A stretch of 51,467 nucleotides of DNA, from positions 1-51,467 of the forward strand of contig JAMNXO010000014.1 in assembly GCA_023653115.1 (NCBI GenBank), read 5' to 3'. This document shows positions 8,917 through 17,580 of the stretch, one piece after another (the first letter of the stretch is position 1; the number at the start of each line of letters is the position of its first letter). Origin of the DNA: Erythrobacter sp. (GTDB taxonomy: Bacteria; Pseudomonadota; Alphaproteobacteria; Sphingomonadales; Sphingomonadaceae). A program made the translations under genes and the position numbers. The notes below the pieces were generated by a model. It worked only from the letters and a program-made list of their open reading frames with translations, searched no databases and was not told where the DNA came from.

Positions 8917-9822
8917 ATGAGCAAGCCTCCAAGCACGCGCGCACCCCGAACGCGGACCCCGCGCAAACTGCCGGGCGCACGCTTCCTGCCCGCACGGCTC
9001 GGCCCCAAGGCGGCCGAGGACGAGGATAGCCGCGCGGCTGGCGATGGCAGCGGGCTCACCTTGCGGGCGATGCTGCCCAATGCCATCACTGCCGCCGCGC
9101 TATGCGCCGGGCTGACCGGCATCCGCTTTGCAATCGACGGCCAGTGGGATTACGCAATCCTCTCGGTGGTGTTGGCCGGCGTGCTCGACGGGATCGATGG
9201 ACGCATTGCGCGGCTTTTGAACGCCCAGTCGCGGTTCGGCGCGGAGCTCGACAGTCTGGCGGATTCATTGAGCTTCGGCGTGGCCCCGGCGCTGATCCTG
9301 TTCCTGTGGTCTTTGAATGACTGGCCGCGCTTCGGCTGGTTTGCCGCGCTCGCCTTTGCGATCAGCTGCGCGCTGCGGCTGGCGCGTTTCAACGCCCGGA
9401 TCGATACCGAGGATCAACCGCACAAGTCTGCTGGCTTCCTCACCGGCGTTCCCGCGCCGGTCGGGGCGGGGCTGGCCTTCACCCCGTTCTATCTGTGGAA
9501 CGAGACCGGCATTGCCTTTTTCCGCGATCCGGTCGTGATGGCGCTGTGGCTCAGCGTGATTGCGATGCTGATGATCTCGAACATGGCGACGCTGAGTTGG
9601 GCTTCGCTGCGCCCGCGCAAGGCGATCCGGCTGTGGGTGCTAGCCTTTGCCGCGCTCGCCTTTGCCGCCCTGATGTTGGAGCCGTGGTGGATGCTGTCCG
9701 CGATCTGCGTCAGCTATCTGGCGCTGATGCCTTATGGCCTCGTCAAATACGGGCGGATCAAGCGGCGCCGCGCGCAAGAGCAGGCAGCGGCCGCAGCATC
9801 GGCGAGCGGCGCGGCAGGATAA
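8917..9822 (+). CDS. pssA: CDP-diacylglycerol-serine O-phosphatidyltransferase
   Basis: A 301-residue integral membrane enzyme that joins CDP-diacylglycerol and serine to give phosphatidylserine, feeding psd just upstream. The CDP-alcohol phosphotransferase motif D-x2-D-G-x2-A-R-x8-G-x3-D-x3-D is complete, with Asp91, Asp94, Asp112 and Asp116. About eight membrane segments follow. The first 45 residues are basic, Pro-rich and probably disordered; the C-terminal tail is Ala/Arg-rich and cytoplasmic. The last 65 bases overlap, on the opposite strand, the end of the small LexA-box gene at 9758-10021. Confidence 0.93.
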   Translation: MSKPPSTRAPRTRTPRKLPGARFLPARLGPKAAEDEDSRAAGDGSGLTLRAMLPNAITAAALCAGLTGIRFAIDGQWDYAILSVVLAGVLDGIDGRIARLLNAQSRFGAELDSLADSLSFGVAPALILFLWSLNDWPRFGWFAALAFAISCALRLARFNARIDTEDQPHKSAGFLTGVPAPVGAGLAFTPFYLWNETGIAFFRDPVVMALWLSVIAMLMISNMATLSWASLRPRKAIRLWVLAFAALAFAALMLEPWWMLSAICVSYLALMPYGLVKYGRIKRRRAQEQAAAAASASGAAG

Positions 9823-10021
9823 CCGCCCCCGCACGGCGTGCTGCTGCCCGCAGCCGCAGCTCGCGCGGATCGACCTGCATCATGAAACCGGCATCCATCA
9901 GCGCCTTCTCGCGCATCAGCATGGCATAGGCGTTGGCCGCCTTGATCGCGCAATCGGCCAGCGTGAGGATTGCCGCCACAGCAGCGGTCGCAAACAGCAG
10001 GTTGATGGCAAGAGCAAGCAT
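9758..10021 (-). CDS. Small membrane protein, probably SOS-induced
   Basis: An 87-residue protein with one strongly hydrophobic segment at about residues 2-25. A short helix follows, and then a basic, Arg/Ala/Pro-rich tail that likely lies in the cytoplasm. I do not recognise the family. AAGGA sits well placed before the ATG at 10021. The promoter is remarkable: TTGACA and two perfect alphaproteobacterial LexA boxes lie within 75 bases upstream (10045-10095), with no other gene to serve. Small one-pass membrane proteins under LexA control are often division inhibitors, such as Caulobacter SidA. That function is an inference from architecture and control, not from homology. The 3' end overlaps pssA antisense by 65 bases. 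Confidence 0.75.
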   Translation of the reverse strand: MLALAINLLFATAAVAAILTLADCAIKAANAYAMLMREKALMDAGFMMQVDPRELRLRAAARRAGAVILPRRSPMLRPLPALARGAA

Positions 10022-10044
10022 GGCAGGTTCCTTCGTGAGTCGTC

Positions 10045-10095
10045 GTTCGTTCTTTGTTCCACAGGGCTTGTTCCCTACCTGTTCTGATCTGTCAA
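10045..10095 (-). promoter_or_regulatory. SOS promoter with two LexA boxes
   Basis: GTTC-N7-GTTC, the LexA box of alphaproteobacteria, occurs at 10045-10059 and again at 10070-10084, both exact. On the minus strand a perfect -35 TTGACA spans 10095-10090, and a 17-base spacer leads to a weak -10 (AACAAG, 10072-10067). The first box therefore sits in the -35/-10 spacer and the second covers the predicted transcription start and the bases just after it. This is the classical arrangement for tight LexA repression of the gene starting at 10021. Confidence 0.82.
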
Positions 10096-10231
10096 GAAGG
10101 ATTCGCGTGCTCGCGGGCGGATTTTTCACGGTCTGTTCCGGATTCAGGGCTGGATTTTCCCGCACGCCCCGTTTAAGGGCGCGCTAGCGTCTGGACACGG
10201 CTTGGCCTTGCCCCGGCGCATTAACGTCACA

Positions 10232-10292
10232 TGGAAGGCGCTCATACCGGTGCCGCTTGCGGGGTCTCCGCACACGCGGTTCCAGCCTTCCA
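10232..10292 (+). promoter_or_regulatory. Structured rpsB leader
   Basis: TGGAAGGC (10232-10239) pairs perfectly with GCCTTCCA (10285-10292). The enclosed stretch holds two further hairpins: CCG-CTTG-CGG at 10253-10262 and CCGC-ACAC-GCGG at 10268-10279. The result is a three-way junction ending 26 bases before the rpsB start. S2 in other bacteria represses its own mRNA through a leader structure, so this is a candidate S2-binding site; that role is inferred. Confidence 0.5.
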
Positions 10293-10318
10293 GAGGAACA
10301 ACCGGAAAGGAATTACCT

Positions 10319-11119
10319 ATGGCGGCACCTGTCGTCACAATGCAGCAATTGATCGAGGCCGGCGCTCACTTCGGCCACCAGACCCACCGCTGGAACCCGC
10401 GCATGAAGCCGTATATTTTCGGCGCGCGTAACGGTGTTCACATCATCGACCTGTCGCAGACCGTGCCTCTGTTCGCGCGCGCACTCGATTTCGTCGAATC
10501 GACCGTGCGTTCGGGCGGCAAGGTGCTGTTCGTCGGCACCAAGCGTCAGGCGCAGGAGCCGATCGCTGAAGCCGCGCGCATGTCGGGCCAGCACTTCGTC
10601 AATCACCGCTGGCTGGGCGGGATGCTCACCAACTGGAAGACGATTTCGGGTTCGATCCGTCGTCTCAAGAGCCTTGAAGAAATGCTTTCGGGCGATGTCT
10701 CGGGCTTTACCAAGAAGGAAGTCCTCCAGCTCACCCGCGAGCGCGAGAAGCTGGAAATGTCGCTCGGCGGCATCCGCGACATGGGCGGCATTCCGGACGT
10801 GATGTTCGTGATCGACGCCAACAAGGAAGATCTCGCGATCAAGGAAGCGGCCGTGCTCGGCATTCCGGTGATCGCGGTGCTCGATACCAATGTCGATCCC
10901 AGCAACATCGCCTTCCCGGTTCCGGGCAACGACGATGCGGCGCGCGCCGTGCGTCTCTACTGCCAGGCGATCGGCGAAGCCGCGCTGGCCGGCAAGGGTA
11001 AGTTCCAGGCCGACGTGTCGAGCGATTTCGGCGCGATGGTCGAGCCTCCGGTTGAAGCGGTTGTCGAAGAAGCCCCCGCGGCTGAAGACGCTGCTGCCGA
11101 AACGGCTGCCGACGCCTGA
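10319..11119 (+). CDS. rpsB: 30S ribosomal protein S2
   Basis: A 266-residue uS2 protein. The typical blocks are present: [17 protein letters not shown] near the start, then [14 protein letters not shown], the [15 protein letters not shown] block, and [12 protein letters not shown] toward the end. The C-terminal 40 residues are Ala/Glu/Pro-rich, as in other alphaproteobacteria. ATG at 10319 follows GGAAAGGA. It is followed by tsf, the conserved rpsB-tsf pairing, and is preceded by a folded leader. Confidence 0.97.
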   Translation: MAAPVVTMQQLIEAGAHFGHQTHRWNPRMKPYIFGARNGVHIIDLSQTVPLFARALDFVESTVRSGGKVLFVGTKRQAQEPIAEAARMSGQHFVNHRWLGGMLTNWKTISGSIRRLKSLEEMLSGDVSGFTKKEVLQLTREREKLEMSLGGIRDMGGIPDVMFVIDANKEDLAIKEAAVLGIPVIAVLDTNVDPSNIAFPVPGNDDAARAVRLYCQAIGEAALAGKGKFQADVSSDFGAMVEPPVEAVVEEAPAAEDAAAETAADA

Positions 11120-11257
11120 TTGTTGGCATGACGCGTGCGTTTAATCGCGCGCGCGTCAAGCACCCGTCACAATCCCCCTCTAGCGCGCCCGGCATTGCCC
11201 CCCTTTCGGGACCGGCAGGGCCGGGCGCCCGCAAAACTGAATGAAAAGGAAATTCTC

Positions 11258-12184
11258 ATGGCCGATTTCTCCGTCGCCGATGTGAAGAAACTGCGCGAGC
11301 GCACCGGCGCTGGCATGATGGACGCCAAGAAGGCGCTGACCGAAGCCGGCGGCGACATCGAAGCTGCGGTTGACGCGCTGCGTGCCAAGGGTCTCGCCAC
11401 CGCCCAGAAGAAGTCGAGCCGCACTGCGGCTGAAGGCCTCGTCGGTGTGGCGGTTGCCGGCACCCGCGGCGTTGCTGTCGAAGTGAACTCGGAAACCGAC
11501 TTCGTCGCCAAGAACGACCAGTTCCAGAGCTTCGTGCGCAACGTCACTGCCGTTGCCCTTGAACTCGGCACCGATGATGTCGACGCGCTCAAGGCGGCTG
11601 CCTACCCGACCGGCGGCACCGTTTCGGACAAGCTGACCGACAACGTCGCCACCATCGGCGAAAACCAGCAGATCCGCCGCATCAAGACCGTCGCGGTCGA
11701 GAAGGGCGCGGTTGTGTCCTACATGCACACCGCCGCCGCTGAAGGCCTCGGCAAGATCGGCGTGCTGATCGCACTTGAAAGCGAAGCGGGCGCAGACGTG
11801 CTCGAACCGCTCGGCAAGCAGCTGGCCATGCACGCCGCTGCCGCCTTCCCGATGGCGCTGGACGCTGACGGTCTCGATGCCGAAGTGATCGAGCGCGAGC
11901 GCAAGATCGCTGCTGAAAAGGCTGCCGAAACCGGCAAGCCTGCTGACGTGCAGGAAAAGATGGTCGACGGCGCGGTGAAGAAGTTCGCCAAGGAAAACGC
12001 CCTCCTCAGCCAGATCTTCGTGATGGACAACAAGACCGTCATTTCCGATCTCGTCGCGCAGGCCGCCAAGGCTGCCGGCACCGCGATCGTGCTGAAGGAC
12101 TATGCCCGCTTCCAGCTTGGTGAAGGCATCGAAAAGGAAGAAACCGATTTCGCAGCGGAAGTCGCAGCCGCCGTCGCCGGCTGA
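11258..12184 (+). CDS. tsf: Translation elongation factor Ts
   Basis: A 308-residue guanine nucleotide exchange factor for EF-Tu. The N-terminal UBA-like segment has the signature [19 protein letters not shown], followed by the TDFVAKN block that contacts EF-Tu. Full length for the family. A GGAAA ribosome binding site precedes the ATG. Between rpsB and tsf lie 138 bases with an imperfect GC-rich stem (about 11131-11158) but no T-run, perhaps a processing or attenuation site. A terminator-like hairpin follows the gene. Confidence 0.97.
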   Translation: MADFSVADVKKLRERTGAGMMDAKKALTEAGGDIEAAVDALRAKGLATAQKKSSRTAAEGLVGVAVAGTRGVAVEVNSETDFVAKNDQFQSFVRNVTAVALELGTDDVDALKAAAYPTGGTVSDKLTDNVATIGENQQIRRIKTVAVEKGAVVSYMHTAAAEGLGKIGVLIALESEAGADVLEPLGKQLAMHAAAAFPMALDADGLDAEVIERERKIAAEKAAETGKPADVQEKMVDGAVKKFAKENALLSQIFVMDNKTVISDLVAQAAKAAGTAIVLKDYARFQLGEGIEKEETDFAAEVAAAVAG

Positions 12185-12204
12185 TTTTCGCAACGCCGAA
12201 ATAA

Positions 12205-12242
12205 CAACGGCCGTCGCAGCATCAACGCTGCGGCGGCCGTTG
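12205..12242 (+). terminator. Hairpin after tsf
   Basis: CAACGGCCGTCGCAGC pairs with GCTGCGGCGGCCGTTG around an ATCAAC loop, giving a 16-bp stem with one mismatch. Only a weak T stretch follows, so it may be a leaky terminator or an RNA-stabilising stem between rpsB-tsf and pyrH-frr. Confidence 0.65.
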
Positions 12243-12343
12243 TCTTGAGCGCCCTTGCGCGGCGCGCTACCTTAGCCTTTGCGCATCGGCGGATTGCCGG
12301 TTAAGTGCGCGCCACCAACTCTCGCCCGGAGCCCCGGATTCCC

Positions 12344-13063
12344 ATGAGCCTTCCCCCGATCAAGCGCGTCCTCCTGAAACTCTCAGGCGAAGTGCTGATG
12401 GGCGATCAGCAGTTCGGGATTGATCCGGTGTTCGTTGCCGAACTCGCCAAGGAAGTGAAGGCGGCCAAGGAAACGGGCCTTGAAATCTGCCTCGTGATTG
12501 GCGGCGGCAATATCTTCCGCGGCATGGCGGGCGCGGCGCAGGGGATGGACCGGGCGCAGGCCGATTACATGGGCATGCTCGCCACGGTGATGAACGCGCT
12601 GGCGATGCAGAATGCGCTGGAACAGCTCGGCGTGCAGACCCGCGTGCAATCCGCGATCGAGATGGACAAGGTGTGCGAGCCGGTGATCCGCCGCCGCGCC
12701 GAACGCCACCTCGAAAAGGGCCGCGTGGTGATCTTTGCTGCCGGTGTCGGTGCGCCCTATTTCACCACCGATAGCGGCGCGGCGCTGCGCGCGGCGGAAA
12801 TGAAGTGTGACGCGCTGCTCAAGGGCACCAGCGTTGACGGGGTCTACGACAGCGATCCCAAGCACAACCCCGATGCCATCCGTTTCGACACCGTGAGTTA
12901 CGACCGCGTGCTGGCCGATAACCTCAAGGTGATGGACGCCTCGGCCGTGGCGCTGTGCCGCGACAACAAGATTCCGATCGTGGTCTTCTCGATCCGCGAG
13001 AAGGGCAATCTGGCACGCGTGCTCGCGGGCGGGGGCGTCCAGACCATTGTACAAGATAGCTGA
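12344..13063 (+). CDS. pyrH: UMP kinase
   Basis: A 239-residue amino acid kinase-fold enzyme that phosphorylates UMP to UDP, the first committed step toward UTP and CTP. Visible family blocks are [14 protein letters not shown] at the N-terminus, [23 protein letters not shown], and [17 protein letters not shown] near the C-terminus. The start at 12344 gives the family length. It is followed after 21 bases by frr, the usual pyrH-frr pair. Confidence 0.97.
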   Translation: MSLPPIKRVLLKLSGEVLMGDQQFGIDPVFVAELAKEVKAAKETGLEICLVIGGGNIFRGMAGAAQGMDRAQADYMGMLATVMNALAMQNALEQLGVQTRVQSAIEMDKVCEPVIRRRAERHLEKGRVVIFAAGVGAPYFTTDSGAALRAAEMKCDALLKGTSVDGVYDSDPKHNPDAIRFDTVSYDRVLADNLKVMDASAVALCRDNKIPIVVFSIREKGNLARVLAGGGVQTIVQDS

Positions 13064-13084
13064 CAGAAGAGGGAAACCCAACCC

Positions 13085-13642
13085 ATGCCGCAATATGACA
13101 AGGCCGATGTCGAGCGCCGGATGAAGGGCGCAGTGGATGCGCTGAAGAGCGATTTGCAGGGCCTGCGCACCGGCCGCGCCAACGCCAGCCTGCTCGATCC
13201 GGTGGTGGTCGAGGTCTATGGCTCGATGATGCCGCTTAGCCAGGTCGCCAGTGTCTCCGTGCCCGAGCCGCGGATGCTGAGCGTGCAGGTGTGGGACAAG
13301 TCGAACATGATCCCGGTGGAAAAGGGCATCGCCCACGCCAATCTCGGCCTCAATCCGATCATCGACGGCCAGACCCTGCGTCTGCCGATCCCCGATCTCA
13401 CGCAGGAGCGCCGCAAGGAGCTTGCCAAGCTTGCGGGCCAGTATGCCGAAAAGGCCAAAATCGCGATCCGCAACGTGCGCCGCGATGCGATGGAAAGCCT
13501 GAAGACCGACGAGAAGAAGAAGGAAATCTCCGAAGACGATCGCAAGCGTTCCGAAGAGCAGGTCCAGAAGCTGACCGATCAATACGTCAAGGAAACCGAC
13601 GAGGCCGCGGCCAAGAAGGAACAGGAAATCCTGACGCAGTGA
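13085..13642 (+). CDS. frr: Ribosome recycling factor
   Basis: A 185-residue factor that splits the post-termination ribosome together with EF-G. The RRF signatures are visible: LRTGRANASLLDPV near the N-terminus, then YGSMMPL, the IRLP-like LRLPIPDLTQERRKEL, and NVRRDA before the C-terminal helix. Length is exactly that of the family. It sits in the pyrH-frr-uppS-cdsA-dxr-rseP cluster. Confidence 0.97.
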   Translation: MPQYDKADVERRMKGAVDALKSDLQGLRTGRANASLLDPVVVEVYGSMMPLSQVASVSVPEPRMLSVQVWDKSNMIPVEKGIAHANLGLNPIIDGQTLRLPIPDLTQERRKELAKLAGQYAEKAKIAIRNVRRDAMESLKTDEKKKEISEDDRKRSEEQVQKLTDQYVKETDEAAAKKEQEILTQ

Positions 13643-13671
13643 TTGCGGATTCGGGATCGTAGGGAACAGGG

Positions 13672-14349
13672 TTGGACCAGTCGCGCGCCAGACATGTCGC
13701 CATCATCATGGATGGCAATGGCCGCTGGGCCAAGAAGCGGGCCTTGCCGCGCGCGGTCGGCCACCAGCGCGGGGTCGAGGCGGTGCGGCGGCTGGTGCGC
13801 GCGCTGGAGCCGACCGGTCTGGAATGCCTGACGCTCTATGCGTTCTCGTCCGAAAACTGGAAACGGTCGGATGACGAAGTCGATGATCTGATGAATCTGA
13901 TGCGCAAGTTCATCAAATCCGATCTTCCCGAATTCGTCGCCAACAACGTCAAGCTGAAGATCATCGGCGACTGGCAATCGCTGGCGCCCGATATTGTCGC
14001 GATGCTCGAAGATGCGCTGGCGCAGACCGCGAATGGCAAACAGACGCTCGCCGTGGCGCTCAATTACGGCGGCCAGCACGAGATCGCGCGCGCGGCGGCC
14101 AAGGCGGCGGGCGCGGGCGAGGTGACGATCGAAAGCATCGCCGCGCATCTCGATACCGCCGATCTCCCGCCGCTCGATCTGTTGATTCGCACCAGCGGGG
14201 AAATCCGCCTGTCGAACTTCCTGCTGTGGCAATCGGCCTATGCCGAGATGCTGTTTGTGGACACGCTGTGGCCCGATTTCGAGCCTGCGCACCTGACCCG
14301 CGCGCTCGATGATTTCGCCCTGAGGGAGCGGCGCTATGGCGGGCGCTGA
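13672..14349 (+). CDS. uppS: Isoprenyl transferase (undecaprenyl diphosphate synthase)
   Basis: A 225-residue cis-prenyltransferase that elongates farnesyl diphosphate with IPP to the C55 carrier for peptidoglycan and surface glycans. The catalytic block IIMDGNGRWAKKR (Asp14) lies at the N-terminus, with FSSENWKR and LLIRTSGEIRLSNFLLWQ further on. Translation most likely starts at TTG 13672, preceded by AACAGGG, because the next in-frame ATG is inside the catalytic motif. The stop overlaps the cdsA start by 14 bases, implying coupled translation. Confidence 0.93.
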   Translation: MDQSRARHVAIIMDGNGRWAKKRALPRAVGHQRGVEAVRRLVRALEPTGLECLTLYAFSSENWKRSDDEVDDLMNLMRKFIKSDLPEFVANNVKLKIIGDWQSLAPDIVAMLEDALAQTANGKQTLAVALNYGGQHEIARAAAKAAGAGEVTIESIAAHLDTADLPPLDLLIRTSGEIRLSNFLLWQSAYAEMLFVDTLWPDFEPAHLTRALDDFALRERRYGGR

Positions 14350-15091
14350 GGTGCGCAAGCAAGCGGTGTCGGATCTGCCGGTGCGGCTGGGATCGGCGGT
14401 GGTGATGCTGGTGATCTCCGCCGGCGCGCTGTGGCTGGGCGGGTGGTTCTGGACCGGCTTTGTCGGCCTGCTGGCGCTGGGCGTGCTGTGGGAATGGAAC
14501 CGGCTGGTAAGCCGCTTCGGCGCGTCAACCGCGGCCGAGGCGCTGTGGTTCTTTGGCGGCGTGATCTATATCGGCGGTGCGGCGCTGGCGATGCTGGCGT
14601 TGCGCAACGGCGCGCAGTTCCTCCCCGTGGAAGGCCAGAGCTTCGGCTATGCCCCGTTTGAGGTGCTGGTGGGCTATATCCTGCCGATCGTGGCGGTGGA
14701 TGTGGGCGCCTATTTTGCCGGACGCGCCATCGGCGGGCCGAAGATCGCGCCGCGGATCAGCCCGTCCAAGACCTGGGCCGGGCTGGGCGGCGGCGCACTG
14801 GCGGCAGGGCTGGTGGGGCTGGGCAACGAATTGGCCGATTATGGCCCTGCCGCAGGCTCGCCCGGCTATGACGGCCTCAGCCTCGCACTGGCATTGGCGG
14901 CGGGCGTGCTGATTGCCGTGCTCGCGCAGAGCGGCGATTTCTTCGAAAGCTGGATGAAGCGGCGCGCTGGAATGAAGGACTCCAGCCACCTCATTCCCGG
15001 CCATGGCGGACTGTTTGACCGGCTTGATGGCTTCCTTGCAGTGTTCTTCATGCTGTTTGTGATTGCTTTGGGCCTGCGTTTGCTGGGATGA
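14336..15091 (+). CDS. cdsA: Phosphatidate cytidylyltransferase (CDP-DAG synthase)
   Basis: A 251-residue membrane enzyme that makes CDP-diacylglycerol from phosphatidic acid and CTP, the precursor used by PssA and PgsA in this window. About seven hydrophobic segments are present. The C-terminal signature is clear: SQSGDF-type (AQSGDFFESWMKRRAGMKDS) then LIPGHGGLFDRLDGF with its conserved Asp. DVGAYFAGR and PRISPSKTWAG precede it. It starts inside uppS. Confidence 0.95.
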   Translation: MAGAEVRKQAVSDLPVRLGSAVVMLVISAGALWLGGWFWTGFVGLLALGVLWEWNRLVSRFGASTAAEALWFFGGVIYIGGAALAMLALRNGAQFLPVEGQSFGYAPFEVLVGYILPIVAVDVGAYFAGRAIGGPKIAPRISPSKTWAGLGGGALAAGLVGLGNELADYGPAAGSPGYDGLSLALALAAGVLIAVLAQSGDFFESWMKRRAGMKDSSHLIPGHGGLFDRLDGFLAVFFMLFVIALGLRLLG

Positions 15092-15098
15092 TGCATCA

Positions 15099-16265
15099 AT
15101 GACGCGCACGCTCACCCTGCTTGGCGCCACTGGATCGATCGGCGCATCGACGCTCGATCTGGTGCGCCGTAACCGCGACGATTGGCGGATCGACACGCTG
15201 ACGGCGCATTGCAGCGCGGTGGAACTGGCGGCGCTGGCCATCGAATTCGGTGCCAAGCTGGCGGTGGTCGGCGACGCAAACTGCCTGCCCGAATTGCGCA
15301 GCGCGCTGGCGGGCAGCGGAATCGAAGCGGCAGGCGGCGCGCAGGCGCTGGTCGATGCGGCAGCGCGGCCGGTGGACATGACCGTCGCGGCCATCGTCGG
15401 CTGCGCAGGTCTCGCGCCCGTGATGGCGGCGATCGAGCGCGGCGGCACGATTGCGCTCGCCAACAAGGAAGCGCTGGTTTCGGCCGGCGAGGTGATGATG
15501 CAGGCGGTGGCAAAGCACGGCGCCACGCTGCTGCCGACCGATTCCGAACACAACGCGATCTTCCAGTGCCTCGCCGGAAACCGCCTGTCGGATGTCGCCC
15601 GCATCACGCTCACGGCCAGTGGTGGCCCCTTGCGGACATGGACGCAGGCGCAGCTCGAGGCTGCCACTCCGGCTGAAGCGGTCGCGCATCCCAACTGGTC
15701 GATGGGCGCCAAGATCAGCGTCGATTCGGCAACGATGATGAACAAGGGGCTCGAGTATATCGAGGCCTATCACCTGTTCCCGGTGGGCTTGGACAAGCTC
15801 GGCATCGTGGTTCACCCGCAGAGCGTGATCCATTCGATGGTCGAATTCCGCGACCGTTCGACGCTGGCGCAGCTTGGCCCCTCGGATATGCGGGTGCCGA
15901 TTGCCTCGTGCCTGGCCTGGCCGCAGCGCATGGAAACGCCGCTGGCCCCGCTTGATCTTGCCGCCATCGGCCAGCTCACGTTCGAGCCGACCAACGAGGC
16001 GCTGTTCCCCGCAACCCGGCTGGCGCGCGAGGCGATTGCCGCCGGCGGCGCTGCGCCTGCGATCCTCAACGCCGCCAACGAAGTCGCGGTCGCCGCGTTT
16101 CTGGCCGGTCAGATACGGTTCACCCGCATTGCTGCACTGGTCGAAGAGACGCTTCAGCGCAGCAATGACGCCCCGCGCCCGGTCAGCCTCGATGAAGTGC
16201 TGGCCGTCGATCAATCAGCGCGCAGGCAAGCGATGAGCCTGCTGGAGACCAACGCCCTTGTTTGA
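15099..16265 (+). CDS. dxr: 1-deoxy-D-xylulose 5-phosphate reductoisomerase
   Basis: A 388-residue enzyme of the MEP pathway, converting DXP to MEP with NADPH and a divalent metal. The NADPH-binding loop LLGATGSIGAST is at the N-terminus. The substrate and metal site blocks ANKEALVSAGEVMM, PTDSEHNAIFQCL, SWSMG-like NWSMGAKISVDSATMMNKGLE (metal ligands Asp, Glu) and HPQSVIHSMVEF follow. Starts seven bases after cdsA and overlaps the rseP start by eight bases. Confidence 0.96.
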   Translation: MTRTLTLLGATGSIGASTLDLVRRNRDDWRIDTLTAHCSAVELAALAIEFGAKLAVVGDANCLPELRSALAGSGIEAAGGAQALVDAAARPVDMTVAAIVGCAGLAPVMAAIERGGTIALANKEALVSAGEVMMQAVAKHGATLLPTDSEHNAIFQCLAGNRLSDVARITLTASGGPLRTWTQAQLEAATPAEAVAHPNWSMGAKISVDSATMMNKGLEYIEAYHLFPVGLDKLGIVVHPQSVIHSMVEFRDRSTLAQLGPSDMRVPIASCLAWPQRMETPLAPLDLAAIGQLTFEPTNEALFPATRLAREAIAAGGAAPAILNAANEVAVAAFLAGQIRFTRIAALVEETLQRSNDAPRPVSLDEVLAVDQSARRQAMSLLETNALV

Positions 16266-17379
16266 AGCGCCCCCTTTCTGGATGTATGTCATCGGCTTCC
16301 TGCTGGTGTTTGGTCCGCTTGTCACCCTGCACGAGCTTGGCCACCTGCTGGTGGGCCGCCTGTTCGGCGTGCGGGCCGAGGCCTTCTCGGTCGGCTTCGG
16401 CAAGGAGCTGGCGGGTTTCACCGACAAGCGCGGCACCCGCTGGAAACTCTCGGCGCTGCCCTTGGGCGGCTATGTCCAGTTCCAGGGTGACATGAACCCG
16501 GCCAGCGTGCCCGATCCTTCCGCCCCCAAGGAAGAAGGCAGCTTCCATTGCGCCGCCCTTTGGAAACGCGCGCTGATCGTGGCGGCGGGGCCGGTGACGA
16601 ACCTGCTGGTGGCGATCGCGATCTTTGCGGCGTTCTTCGCCATTCTCGGCAAGCCGGTGATCGCGGGCGCGGAGGATTCGCGCACCGTCGGCGGCTTTGC
16701 CGAAGGCAGCGTGGCGCAGGCTGCGGGGATGAAGGTGGGCGACACCATCATTGCTATCGATGGCACGCCGATCACCGATTTCGAACAGCTGCGCACCGCG
16801 GTCGGCCTGCGTCCGGACAAGGCGATGGTGTTCACAGTCGAGCGGGCAGGCGAGGAAATCACCATTCCGCTCACCACTGCGCGCAAGGTGCTGACCGATG
16901 ATTTCGGCAATGCAAGCGCGGTCGGCCAGATCGGAGTCGCGGCCGCCGGCGGCTCCTATGTGTTCGAGGATGTCGGCATCATCGAGGCGATCCCGCTGGC
17001 GCTCAAGCAGAGCTGGGATCTGATGGGCATGATGGTCACCGGGATCCAGCAGATCGTGGTGGGAGAGCGTTCTTTCAAGGAGTTGGGCGGCCCGCTCAAG
17101 ATCGCGAAATACTCGGGCGAGCAGATGAGCCTGGGCGTTGCCGCCTTCATCAACTTTGCCGCGCTGATTTCGCTTAATTTGGCATTCATCAACTTCTTGC
17201 CAATCCCCGCGCTCGATGGCGGGCATCTGATGTTCTATCTGGCCGAGGCGATCCGCCGCAAGCCGATGGGGCCGCAGGCGACCGAATGGGCCTATCGCAC
17301 CGGCATTGCGCTGGTGCTGATGCTGATGGTGGTGGTGACGGTGAATGACATCTTCTCGCTGCCGATCTTCGGCTCCTGA
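16258..17379 (+). CDS. rseP: RseP site-2 zinc metalloprotease
   Basis: A 373-residue intramembrane protease that cleaves anti-sigma factors and leftover signal peptides. The zinc motif HELGH (His25, Glu26, His29) lies in the first membrane helix. A PDZ domain covers about residues 125-200, and the second active-site motif NFLPIPALDGGH lies near the C-terminus. One PDZ domain is visible rather than the two of E. coli. The start is most likely TTG 16258, overlapping dxr; ATG 16282 would leave only a short tail before the first helix. It directly precedes bamA, as in many proteobacteria. Confidence 0.92.
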   Translation: MFEAPPFWMYVIGFLLVFGPLVTLHELGHLLVGRLFGVRAEAFSVGFGKELAGFTDKRGTRWKLSALPLGGYVQFQGDMNPASVPDPSAPKEEGSFHCAALWKRALIVAAGPVTNLLVAIAIFAAFFAILGKPVIAGAEDSRTVGGFAEGSVAQAAGMKVGDTIIAIDGTPITDFEQLRTAVGLRPDKAMVFTVERAGEEITIPLTTARKVLTDDFGNASAVGQIGVAAAGGSYVFEDVGIIEAIPLALKQSWDLMGMMVTGIQQIVVGERSFKELGGPLKIAKYSGEQMSLGVAAFINFAALISLNLAFINFLPIPALDGGHLMFYLAEAIRRKPMGPQATEWAYRTGIALVLMLMVVVTVNDIFSLPIFGS

Positions 17380-17580
17380 GCTGCCGGCAGGGGAAAGCTG
17401 CGGTTTGCCGTGGAAAGCAGGGGGCCTTGGGCGCGGTGCCGGGCCTCGCGGCTTGATTGCGCTGGGCACATCGGGCAGAGGCTTGGCGCACCACGGCTGG
17501 GCAAATCTGCCAAGCTACGAGACGAAGCGCCCGGGATCGCGGGGGCGGATCACACACAGGTTGGACGGGACTTTAGCTGC

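Noticed and set aside
6954..9122. 722-codon minus-strand frame over KAS III, psd and pssA
   Set aside because: Shadow; three enzymes with intact active sites are read on the plus strand.
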